A stretch of DNA of 5,633 bases from an uncultured Clostridia bacterium (lineage in GTDB: Bacteria; Bacillota; Clostridia; Christensenellales; Borkfalkiaceae). A program made the translations under genes and the position numbers. Below, in pieces: positions 1 through 5,633 of the stretch (position 1 is its first letter; every line of letters starts with the position of its first letter). The notes under the pieces were generated by a model that worked only from the letters and a program-made list of their open reading frames with translations, ran no database searches and had not been told where the DNA came from. The stretch spans positions 1 through 5,633 of the forward strand of contig CAMWQK010000071.1 in NCBI GenBank assembly GCA_947176445.1, in the 5' to 3' direction.

Positions 1-270
<270 letters not shown>

Positions 271-299
271 AATATATCAGAAACGCGAAAAATATACCC

Positions 300-318
300 G
301 ATCGAGAGCGATTTTTTT
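300..318 (+). terminator. weak rho-independent terminator candidate after the ABC-F gene
   Basis: A four-base-pair hairpin (ATCG at 301-304, loop AGAG, CGAT at 309-312) leads into seven T residues (312-318). G300 and T313 could add a wobble pair. The stem is short. A second pairing of GCGAAAAA (285-292) with the T-tract and following GC could lengthen it. The position, 30 bases after the stop codon, fits, but the predicted strength is low. Confidence 0.35.
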
Positions 319-397
319 GCCGAAACAGACACAGTCTTGTAGGTGAAAAATTAGTTTTGTTTTGTAAAAAATTATTCGAATTTTGTACAAAAATAGC

Positions 398-426
398 TTT
401 ACATTTACTCACATTTGTTTTATAAT
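398..426 (+). promoter_or_regulatory. sigma-A type promoter for spo0A
   Basis: The -35 element TTTACA (398-403, five of six consensus bases) is separated by exactly 17 bases from a perfect -10 element TATAAT (421-426). Transcription would begin near 433, giving a leader of about 28 bases before the ATG at 461. The surrounding DNA is strongly AT-rich. Just upstream lies a 12-base palindrome, TTTTGTACAAAA (381-392), which could be an operator; that role is inference. I see neither a sigma-H type promoter nor a convincing Spo0A box (TTTGTCRAA) here, although both are known at spo0A in Bacillus. Confidence 0.75.
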
Positions 427-460
427 CGGTTCTACCAGTTCAAAAGGAGGAAGAAAGAAT

Positions 461-1225
461 ATGAAACAAACAAAAATTCTCATTCTCGAAAGCAATGAGC
501 AATTTGCAGAGGAGTTGCGCGCGTACTTTGCGTCGCGCGAAAATTACACCGTGATCGGCGTTATAGGCGACGGTGCGGAGGGAATGCAGGCGCTCAAAGA
601 CGAGCCGGATGTTGTCATTATCAGTCTCCTGCTCAAAACGTTGGACGGCTTTACCGTGATGGAGCGGGCAAAAAAGGAGGGCTGCAAAGCCGCGTTTATC
701 GCACTCGGCAACTTCGCTGACGATAAGATCATCAACCGCGCGATTGCGCTCGGCGCACGGTATTACTTGATGAAGCCGGTTACGGCGGCAGTCGTGGGCG
801 ATCGTGTCGTCGATCTCTCGGAAGAGGAGCAGCCCGCGGCGTACTCCGTTCGCGAGGCGGAGCGCAGGAAGTTCGGCTCGCTCGACGAGCGGATCAGCAA
901 TATCTTTATCTCGATCGGCATTCCGCCGCACATCAAGGGCTACGGATATTTAAGAGAGGGGATCAAGATGGCGGTGGAGGATCCGCAGGTTATCAATAAC
1001 ATCACCAAGGGACTGTATCCCGTCATCGGCGAACGCTTTCAGACGACGGCGAGCAAGGTCGAGCGCGCGATCAGACACGCGATCGAAGTCGCCTGGAACC
1101 GCGGCAGGATCGATGCGGTAAACGCCATTTTCGGTGCGCGCGTCTATATCGGTACGGAGAAGCCGACCAACAGCGAGTTCATCGCGCTCGTTGCGGACAA
1201 GCTGATTTTGGAGAGTATGGTGTGA
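461..1225 (+). CDS. spo0A: Spo0A-family transcription factor with degenerate (phospho-acceptor-less) receiver domain
   Basis: Spo0A is the response regulator that triggers sporulation; it is normally phosphorylated by a kinase or phosphorelay, dimerises and binds 0A boxes. The predicted protein has 254 residues, close to the usual 260-270. The C-terminal effector domain (about 140-254) is unmistakable: HIKGYGYLREGI (157-168), the recognition-helix region TTASKVERAIRHAIEVAW (195-212), and KPTNSEFIALVADKL (234-248). The N-terminal half (about 4-118) has the receiver fold pattern but not its active site. The usual acidic pair reads E10-S11, the phospho-accepting Asp is S55 (in IISLLLKTLDG), the following Met-Pro is L58-K59, and the switch Thr/Ser is G83. 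Only K105 of the MKP motif survives. DNA binding is therefore probably retained, while phosphorylation at the normal site is not possible; the consequence is inference. The ATG start is supported by AAAAGGAGG ending at 450. The stop is TGA. It appears to be transcribed alone. A second, canonical Spo0A elsewhere in the genome is possible. Confidence 0.93.
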   Translation: MKQTKILILESNEQFAEELRAYFASRENYTVIGVIGDGAEGMQALKDEPDVVIISLLLKTLDGFTVMERAKKEGCKAAFIALGNFADDKIINRAIALGARYYLMKPVTAAVVGDRVVDLSEEEQPAAYSVREAERRKFGSLDERISNIFISIGIPPHIKGYGYLREGIKMAVEDPQVINNITKGLYPVIGERFQTTASKVERAIRHAIEVAWNRGRIDAVNAIFGARVYIGTEKPTNSEFIALVADKLILESMV

Positions 1226-1231
1226 TATGTT

Positions 1232-1266
1232 TCGATGAATTTGTTTTGGAAAAACAAATTCATCGA
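1232..1266. repeat. perfect 16-bp inverted repeat with 3-base loop, just after spo0A
   Basis: The left arm at 1232-1247 (TCGATGAATTTGTTTT) is the exact reverse complement of the right arm at 1251-1266, separated by GGA. A further T-G wobble pair is possible outside the stem. It begins seven bases after the spo0A stop codon. It is AT-rich and has no immediate T-tract (TCTTTT comes only at 1275-1280), so it is a poor classical terminator. It could stabilise the spo0A mRNA 3' end, bind a protein as a palindrome, or be a small mobile-repeat remnant. The structure is certain from the sequence, but its role is not. Confidence 0.85.
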
Positions 1267-1282
1267 GGAAATTATCTTTTAC

Positions 1283-1377
1283 GCTGAGCTTAGAAAGTTG
1301 TCATTGTGCAACAACAGACAAGAAGCCAAAGGTTTTTGGCAAATTGGGGCTCGCAGCGGAGGGAAACCCTCCTCGCG
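1283..1377 (+). other. possible structured RNA segment (spo0A 3' UTR or independent small RNA)
   Basis: This gene-free stretch contains nested complementary segments on the + strand. A closing helix pairs GCTGAGC (1283-1289) with GCTCGCAGC (1349-1357) if two bases bulge. Inside it are GTTGT/ACAAC (1297-1301 with 1311-1315) and GCCAAA/TTTGGC (1325-1330 with 1335-1340, loop GGTT). It is followed by GGAGGG/CCCTCC (1358-1363 with 1367-1372, loop AAA) and then by the strong terminator at 1400-1445. The layout would suit a small RNA or a structured 3' UTR. I recognise no known RNA family and no clear promoter directly upstream, so this is a hypothesis based on hand pairing. Confidence 0.3.
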
Positions 1378-1399
1378 AAACATAATTGAGAATAAATCC

Positions 1400-1445
1400 A
1401 AGCCCTCGGGCGCTGCGCGGTGCGGCGGTGGGGGCTTATTTTTTT
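1400..1445 (+). terminator. strong rho-independent terminator ending the spo0A transcript
   Basis: AAGCCCTCG (1400-1408) pairs with the stretch at 1429-1437 ending GGGGGCTT, giving nine pairs including two wobbles. A GC-rich interior can fold further (CGC/GCG at 1416-1418 and 1422-1424). It is followed by A and then seven T residues (1439-1445). It isolates spo0A from the downstream ftsK promoter and would end any small RNA made from 1283 onward. Confidence 0.8.
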
Positions 1446-1517
1446 GCTCCTCAAACGCACATTTTGTCGCTTTGCAAGATTCGGGTAAAAAAATCAAAAA
1501 AATCCGTCGCGATATTG

Positions 1518-1546
1518 TTGAAAATTTTCTGCGAAAATGTTATACT
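1518..1546 (+). promoter_or_regulatory. extended -10 sigma-A promoter for ftsK-rimO
   Basis: TTGAAA (1518-1523) and TATACT (1541-1546) are exactly 17 bases apart, and TG at 1538-1539 plus one base precedes the -10, making a TGnTATACT extended element. The start of transcription would be near 1553, about 54 bases before the TTG start of ftsK. Two seven-base A-tracts (1487-1493 and 1496-1502), centred nine bases apart, lie upstream and may bend DNA or aid polymerase binding. The spacer contains an inverted repeat, ATTTTC/GAAAAT (1524-1529 and 1533-1538), which could be a repressor site. Confidence 0.8.
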
Positions 1547-1594
1547 GTACTGTGAAAAATTGTGATAACCTGTCGGTGTTTCGGCAAGGCGACA

Positions 1595-1609
1595 CGGAGG
1601 ATTATTTTG
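1595..1609 (+). promoter_or_regulatory. ribosome binding site selecting a TTG start for ftsK
   Basis: CGGAGG (1595-1600) is followed after six bases by TTG (1607-1609) in the ftsK frame. This is ideal spacing, so TTG is preferred over the more upstream in-frame GTG at 1562, which has no Shine-Dalgarno sequence and lies only about nine bases from the predicted transcription start. The first in-frame ATG (1682) lacks a comparable site and would delete part of the first membrane segment. Confidence 0.75.
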
Positions 1610-4600
1610 AACGGATTCGGACGCGGCGGAGATAAACAGAATAAGGACAAGGTCTCCGTTATTACCAAGGAAACGGTGGGCATGACGCTGCTGCTGTTCA
1701 GTGCGCTTGCTCTCCTTATAACGATCACGCGCTCGTTGATGCTCGGCGAGGTCGGCGTGGCGATCACGGCATTCTTTTTGGGGGTATTCGGCTATCTGAC
1801 GTATCCCTTGCTTGTGCTCTCCATCTATTTTTCGCTCACGCTTGTAACGGGTAAAAAACTCATCAAGGGCAAGTGGATCGGGCTTTGCAGTGCACTCCTT
1901 GCCGCTGTCTTTCTCATCGTTCACCTTGCAACAAGCACGCGCTTTGTCGGCGAAGAGGGGTACGGTGCGTACCTTAGCGGTTGCTGGACTGCGGGTGCGG
2001 GCGGCGTTGCCACCTCTACGGGCGGCGGCGTCATCTTCGGGCTGATCGTATATCCTATTCGCGCCGTGCTCTCCAATGCGGGCGCATACGTCGTCTTTTC
2101 CTTCCTCATCGTGCTCGCTTTGTTCTTCATTCTGCGCGCCTGCGGAGTGATCGGGCGCGTATTCCGCAAAAAGAGCGGTTTAGGTAGGGAAATCGCGGCA
2201 GCCGATGAGAACGAAGCGCGGGCGTATCCCGCGGCAGTCTCCTTCGACGAGTTGACTCCCGCACCCCGTCCCACCGCGCAGTATCCCTATGCAAACGCGT
2301 TCGACGAGCGAGCAAACCTCTCGGGGGCGTATGCGCGTGAGGATCACACCACCCGCAATCCGTACTCCGCGCCGTCCTCTGAACAGTCGCAGACTCCCAA
2401 AACGGAGCGCGGCATGGCATACGACGGGCGCAGCATTCTCTTTGCCGATCCCGCGACGAGCTATAAAAACAACCTCATCTACGATCGCGATTCTTACTTT
2501 AATTCGCGCGGCCGCCGTATTTCGGTGGAGCAGAGCGGCAACACTCCTGCGCCGACGCAGACGGCTCAGCCGCAGAGCGCGGGAACTTCCAGCTATGTAA
2601 ACGACTACACCCGTCAGGCGGAGACGCCGCGCCCCGCGATGCCCAAGAAGGTGACAGAGGAAAAGCCCTTCGTGAGCGGCGGCTATACCTATCCGCTCCG
2701 CTCGGACGCGGACGATCTCAACTATCCGCAAAAGCCTTCCTATAAGGCGCCCACACCCGAACCCAAAGAGGAGCACGACTACTATGCAAAGGACGTGCCC
2801 TTCACGCCCGCGGAAGAGGAGTTCTCCTCCGCGCCCAATATCGACGATTTCAAGTTGCCCGAATCCCCCAAGCATCCCGATACGGAGCTGAGATTCGGCG
2901 ATACGCCCATCTATTCGGAGCCGAAAAAACCGCTCTCGGAGAGCGCGCAGAAGGAGGCGAATTTCCGCAGTCTCTTCTCGCGTCCTGCGCGCAGTGAGAC
3001 GCCCGTTGAGCCCACGCAGAGCAGTCGCCCCGTCGAGCCTACGCGCGAAAACCTACGCGACAGCTTCCGCGAAGAGCCCGTTCGCGAGCAGTTTACGGAA
3101 GAACCCGTGAGGGAAAACCTGCGCGAACCGTTTGCGGAGGAACCCGAGGAAGAACCGCCCGTACGTGATACGGGACGGGATATGTTTGCGCGCGAAGAGC
3201 AGGAAGAGCTGCCGAAGCGCAAGGAGATCTCCCGCCGCGTCAACCCGCTCTCCCTCAGTGAGGACGAAGAGGACGATGAAGAGGACGCAGGGGAGAGCAG
3301 AGTATTCGATTCTCCCATCGGGCGGGAACGCTCCGCAGCTGACCTCTTTGACGACGATGAGGACGAGGACGAAGAGGACGCACCCGTCGAACGGTTTGAG
3401 AGCAGCCGTAGCTTCGACCGCCTCTCCGATCGCGGTACGTCGCGGGAATCCGTTTCCCGTGTGTCGGCATTTACTCAGCCTTCACGTTCCGAACCGGAAC
3501 CCGAACCTGCGCCTGCACCTGCGCCCGTCAGACACGTCTATCGCGAATACGTTCATCCGCCCGTCGATCTGTTCCGGGCGTATGACGATAATATCACCAT
3601 TACGCAGGAGGAGATCGAGAAGAACTCCGCAATTATCGTGGAGACACTCGCGGGCTTCCGCGTCGATGCGGAAGTCGTGAAGGTCACGTGCGGCTCTGCC
3701 GTGACGCGCTACGATATCGATATTCCCCGCAACATCTCCGTTCCCTCCGTCGTCAAGCGCGACAAGGAGATCGCAATGCGTCTGCATGCGCGCGACGGGG
3801 TCAACGTATACGCCAACTGGGAGCACGGGGCAATCTCCATCGAAGTGCCCAACAGCAAGCGCGTGACGGTGGGTATGCGTTCGCTCATGCTTTCCGATTC
3901 CTTCGTCAATGCAAAGCCGAACTCGCTGATGTTTGCGATCGGTAAAGACGTCGAGGGCAGAAACCTCTGCGGCGACATCGAGAAGATGACGCACGTGCTC
4001 ATTGCGGGCTCTACGGGCTCGGGCAAGAGCGTGTGCCTGCACGCCATGCTCATCAGCATGATCAGCAAGTATTCGCCCGAGGAGCTTCGGCTCATTCTCA
4101 TCGACCCCAAGAAGGTTGAGTTTGCCATCTACGAGGGCATTCCGCACCTCATGATCAACGAGATTATCACCGACGCGCAGAAGGTCGTTGCGGCGCTCAA
4201 CTGGTCGATCAAGGAGATGGAACGCAGATATGAGCTGTTCGAGCAAAAGACGCGCTCGGGCGTTGCCGTCCGCAAGATCGACGAATATAACGCAAAGCGC
4301 ACCGAGGACGAGGAACGGCTTCCCAAGATCGTCATCGTACTCGACGAGCTTGCCGACCTCATGGCGGTCGCCAAGAAGGACATCGAGGAGCGTATCAACC
4401 GTCTTGCGGCAAAGGCGCGCGCGGCGGGTATTCACCTCGTCATCGCGACGCAGCGTCCGTCGGTAGACGTCATCACGGGCGTCATCAAGAGTAACCTGCC
4501 CACGCGTATGGCGCTCCGCGTTATTCAGGAAGTGGACTCGCGCACCATTCTCGACGAGTCGGGCGCGGAAAAGTTGCTCGGCAACGGCGATATGCTCTTC

Positions 4601-5014
4601 TCCATCGGCGGCATGAACAAGACACGCGCACAGGGCGCGTTCATCAGCTCGGATGAGACGCAGGACGTCATCGACTTCATCAAGAAGCACAATGAATCGT
4701 ATTACGATACGAGCGTTGCGGACTATATCAACAAAGCCAACCAGTCGGTTGCAGGCGGCGACGACATGGACGACGGGGAGTCGGAAGCGGTGAGTGCGGA
4801 GTACATCAAGGCGCTCGGGATCGTGGTCAAGCTCGGCAGTGCGTCCATCTCGCTCATTCAGCGCAAGTGCTCGGTGGGGTATAACCATGCGGGTAAGATC
4901 ATCGAGTGGATGGAGCTCATGGGTTACATCACGCCTTTCGACGGAAAGGCAAAGGCGCGTACCGTCATTCTGACCAAGGAAGAATACGAAAGCAAATACG
5001 GGAGTCTCGACTGA
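1607..5014 (+). CDS. ftsK: FtsK/SpoIIIE family DNA translocase with long acidic linker
   Basis: This septum-anchored, ATP-driven motor pumps double-stranded DNA, clearing or segregating the chromosome at cell division or across the sporulation septum. It has 1135 residues from the TTG start. The N-terminus (about 24-178) has four to five hydrophobic segments (near 24-41, 50-80, 90-108, 138-155, 160-178), matching the FtsK membrane domain. Residues about 185-652 form a low-complexity linker rich in Pro, Glu, Arg and Ser, with two acidic runs (552-560 and 582-591) and a PEPEPEPAPAPAP stretch before the motor. The alpha/beta motor starts near 653: Walker A GSTGSGKS (801-808, K807), LILIDPKKVEF after it, Walker B IVIVLDELADL (D913-E914), then IATQRPSVDVITG and the DSRTILDESGAEKLLGNGDM segment. 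The DNA-reading gamma winged helix is at about 1062-1130 (SISLIQRKCSVGYNHAGKII). B. subtilis SpoIIIE is about 790 residues; the excess here is linker. The stop TGA (5012-5014) overlaps the rimO ATG by one base. Whether it serves division, sporulation or both cannot be read from the sequence. Confidence 0.96.
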   Translation: MNGFGRGGDKQNKDKVSVITKETVGMTLLLFSALALLITITRSLMLGEVGVAITAFFLGVFGYLTYPLLVLSIYFSLTLVTGKKLIKGKWIGLCSALLAAVFLIVHLATSTRFVGEEGYGAYLSGCWTAGAGGVATSTGGGVIFGLIVYPIRAVLSNAGAYVVFSFLIVLALFFILRACGVIGRVFRKKSGLGREIAAADENEARAYPAAVSFDELTPAPRPTAQYPYANAFDERANLSGAYAREDHTTRNPYSAPSSEQSQTPKTERGMAYDGRSILFADPATSYKNNLIYDRDSYFNSRGRRISVEQSGNTPAPTQTAQPQSAGTSSYVNDYTRQAETPRPAMPKKVTEEKPFVSGGYTYPLRSDADDLNYPQKPSYKAPTPEPKEEHDYYAKDVPFTPAEEEFSSAPNIDDFKLPESPKHPDTELRFGDTPIYSEPKKPLSESAQKEANFRSLFSRPARSETPVEPTQSSRPVEPTRENLRDSFREEPVREQFTEEPVRENLREPFAEEPEEEPPVRDTGRDMFAREEQEELPKRKEISRRVNPLSLSEDEEDDEEDAGESRVFDSPIGRERSAADLFDDDEDEDEEDAPVERFESSRSFDRLSDRGTSRESVSRVSAFTQPSRSEPEPEPAPAPAPVRHVYREYVHPPVDLFRAYDDNITITQEEIEKNSAIIVETLAGFRVDAEVVKVTCGSAVTRYDIDIPRNISVPSVVKRDKEIAMRLHARDGVNVYANWEHGAISIEVPNSKRVTVGMRSLMLSDSFVNAKPNSLMFAIGKDVEGRNLCGDIEKMTHVLIAGSTGSGKSVCLHAMLISMISKYSPEELRLILIDPKKVEFAIYEGIPHLMINEIITDAQKVVAALNWSIKEMERRYELFEQKTRSGVAVRKIDEYNAKRTEDEERLPKIVIVLDELADLMAVAKKDIEERINRLAAKARAAGIHLVIATQRPSVDVITGVIKSNLPTRMALRVIQEVDSRTILDESGAEKLLGNGDMLFSIGGMNKTRAQGAFISSDETQDVIDFIKKHNESYYDTSVADYINKANQSVAGGDDMDDGESEAVSAEYIKALGIVVKLGSASISLIQRKCSVGYNHAGKIIEWMELMGYITPFDGKAKARTVILTKEEYESKYGSLD
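3044..3169 (+). repeat. imperfect tandem repeat inside the ftsK linker
   Basis: Two adjacent diverged units encode linker residues 480-501 and 502-521. Each begins RENLR followed by an aromatic-containing step and EEP blocks (RENLRDSFREEPVRE, then RENLREPFAEEPEEEPPV). Flanking sequence shows related short repeats: PVEPT occurs twice just upstream, and a 15-base string (GAGGACGAAGAGGAC) is identical at 3260-3274 and 3365-3379. This suggests growth of the linker by local duplication, which is inference. Confidence 0.7.
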
Positions 5015-5541
5015 TGACGCAAAAAGTGTTCGGCATGATCTCCCTCGGGTGCGATAAGAACCGCGTAGACGGGGAGCGCCTGCTCGGGGAAATCAAGCGT
5101 CGGGGATATCCCATCACCGACGACATCGGGAAGGCGCAGATCCTCATCGTCAATACCTGCGCGTTCTTAAACGCCGCGCGGAAAGAGGCGATCGAGACAG
5201 TGCTCGAGGGCAACGGCTATCGGAGCGGCGTGCTCGAAAAGATCGTCGTCTCGGGGTGTCTGCCCCAGAAATTTATTGGCGAGCTCTTTCCCGAACTCAC
5301 CGAGGCGGACGTATTTCTCGGGATCAACGATGCCGACAAGCTGTTCGATGCGCTCGAACGGGCGTATGCGGGCGAGCGGGTCAACGCCGTCGGAGACGGT
5401 GAGGGCGACGCGCCCGTCGCGCGCGTCATCACCACCATGCCGCACGTCAAGTATCTGAAAATATCGGATGGCTGCTCCAACCACTGCACCTACTGCCTCA
5501 TTCCGAAAATTCGCCGCAAGTACCGCTCTTATCCGATGTAG
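5014..5541 (+). CDS. rimO: RimO (ribosomal protein S12 methylthiotransferase), N-terminal part ended by an in-frame TAG
   Basis: RimO is a radical-SAM enzyme with two iron-sulfur clusters that methylthiolates an aspartate of ribosomal protein S12. The 175 residues before the stop cover the methylthiotransferase N-terminal domain with its three cluster cysteines (C13 in SLGCDKNRVD, C49 in VNTCAF, C82 in VSGCLPQ). They also cover the start of the radical-SAM domain with the CxxxCxxC motif (C154, C158, C161, CSNHCTYC) and then IPKIRRKYRSYPM. Family members run about 430-445 residues, so this would be well under half length and would lack most of the SAM barrel and the TRAM domain. The TAG at 5539-5541 falls where relatives usually have Glu (KYRSRPME), and the same frame continues with RimO-like sequence. 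The start overlaps the ftsK stop (TGATG) and has GGGAG at 5000-5004, so translation is probably coupled. If the stop is real, the product is inactive; otherwise it is a sequence error or a recoded codon. Confidence 0.9.
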   Translation: MTQKVFGMISLGCDKNRVDGERLLGEIKRRGYPITDDIGKAQILIVNTCAFLNAARKEAIETVLEGNGYRSGVLEKIVVSGCLPQKFIGELFPELTEADVFLGINDADKLFDALERAYAGERVNAVGDGEGDAPVARVITTMPHVKYLKISDGCSNHCTYCLIPKIRRKYRSYPM

Positions 5542-5633
5542 CGGCTCATCGAAGAGGCAGCCTCGCTCGGGGAGACGGATGAGCTCATTCTCGTTGCACA
5601 GGACACGACGCGCTACGGCGAAGACCTCTACGG
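5542..5633 (+). pseudogene. rimO: continuation of the rimO frame beyond the TAG, open to the window edge
   Basis: Thirty codons after the TAG read RLIEEAASLG and then ELILVAQDTTRYGEDLY in the same frame, which matches the conserved RimO segment that normally follows PME (LVAQDTTRYG is highly characteristic). There is no shift in frame and no missing or extra residue relative to the family pattern, so the lesion is a single codon. No in-frame ATG, GTG or TTG is visible after the stop, so reinitiation inside this segment is unlikely. The rest of the gene lies outside the window. Confidence 0.8.

Noticed and set aside
440..931. 163-codon open frame on the - strand opposite spo0A
   Set aside because: It is antisense to clear Spo0A sequence, with no ribosome binding site or recognisable domain.
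1461..1471. possible Spo0A box (ATTTTGTCGCT)
   Set aside because: It matches TTTGTCG but diverges from the AA end of the TTTGTCRAA consensus, and it lies about 50 bases upstream of the -35. It is too weak to report as a site.
1235..1555. 106-codon open frame in the spo0A-ftsK intergenic region
   Set aside because: It starts inside the 16-bp palindrome, has no ribosome binding site, runs through a strong terminator and the ftsK promoter, and its translation resembles no protein family I know.
1560..1568. DnaA-box-like TTGTGATAA before ftsK
   Set aside because: It lacks a base of the TGTGGATAA consensus, is a single occurrence and is not in an origin context.
1562..1606. upstream GTG at 1562 as the ftsK start
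   Set aside because: It lacks a Shine-Dalgarno sequence and is only about nine bases from the predicted transcription start, whereas TTG at 1607 has CGGAGG at ideal spacing.
3482..4888. 468-codon open frame on the - strand opposite the ftsK motor
   Set aside because: It is antisense to an unmistakable Walker A/B motor and gamma domain. The composition (rich in Arg, Asp, Val, Leu) is what the reverse of GC-rich coding sequence produces, and no start signal or family motif is visible.
4906..5013. upstream ATG at 4906 as the rimO start
   Set aside because: It would place 36 extra residues inside the ftsK gamma-domain coding sequence with no family counterpart. The ATG at 5014 has GGGAG upstream, the usual RimO N-terminus and TGATG coupling.

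Overview
The window looks like chromosomal DNA from an endospore-lineage Firmicute, probably an uncultured clostridial relative. The reasons are a Spo0A-type regulator (a family known only from that lineage), an FtsK/SpoIIIE translocase followed directly by rimO (an order common in Clostridia), strong AGGAGG-type ribosome binding sites, AT-rich intergenic DNA with near-consensus sigma-A promoters, and moderately GC-rich genes. All genes read on the + strand. I see no tRNA, rRNA, CRISPR array, insertion sequence or phage gene. Genus-level placement is not possible from the sequence alone.

Layout: (1) 1-270, the last 89 codons of an ABC-F ATPase, cut by the window edge. (2) 271-460, a short intergenic region with a weak terminator candidate and a good sigma-A promoter. 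(3) 461-1225, a Spo0A-family protein whose DNA-binding half is very well conserved but whose receiver half has lost the phosphorylation site. (4) 1226-1606, 381 bases with no credible gene. In order it holds a perfect 16-bp inverted repeat just after the spo0A stop, a potentially structured RNA stretch, a strong rho-independent terminator, paired A-tracts, an extended -10 promoter, and a ribosome binding site that selects a TTG start. (5) 1607-5014, an FtsK/SpoIIIE DNA translocase of 1135 residues with an unusually long, acidic, repeat-bearing linker. (6) 5014-end, rimO, translationally coupled to ftsK by a one-base overlap but interrupted by an in-frame TAG at 5539-5541. Homology to RimO resumes in the same frame immediately after the stop and runs to the window edge.

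How it fits together: spo0A appears to be transcribed alone from its own promoter. The terminator at 1400-1445 and the promoter at 1518-1546 separate it from an ftsK-rimO operon. Spo0A normally commits a cell to sporulation, and SpoIIIE/FtsK moves the chromosome across a division or sporulation septum, so their proximity is suggestive. The visible transcription signals nevertheless treat them as separate units.

The two observations most worth following are the phosphorylation-site-less Spo0A, with several independent pocket positions changed so that a single sequencing error cannot explain it, and the amber codon inside otherwise intact rimO, which is a nonsense mutation, an assembly error or recoding. 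No wholly new multi-gene system is evident.
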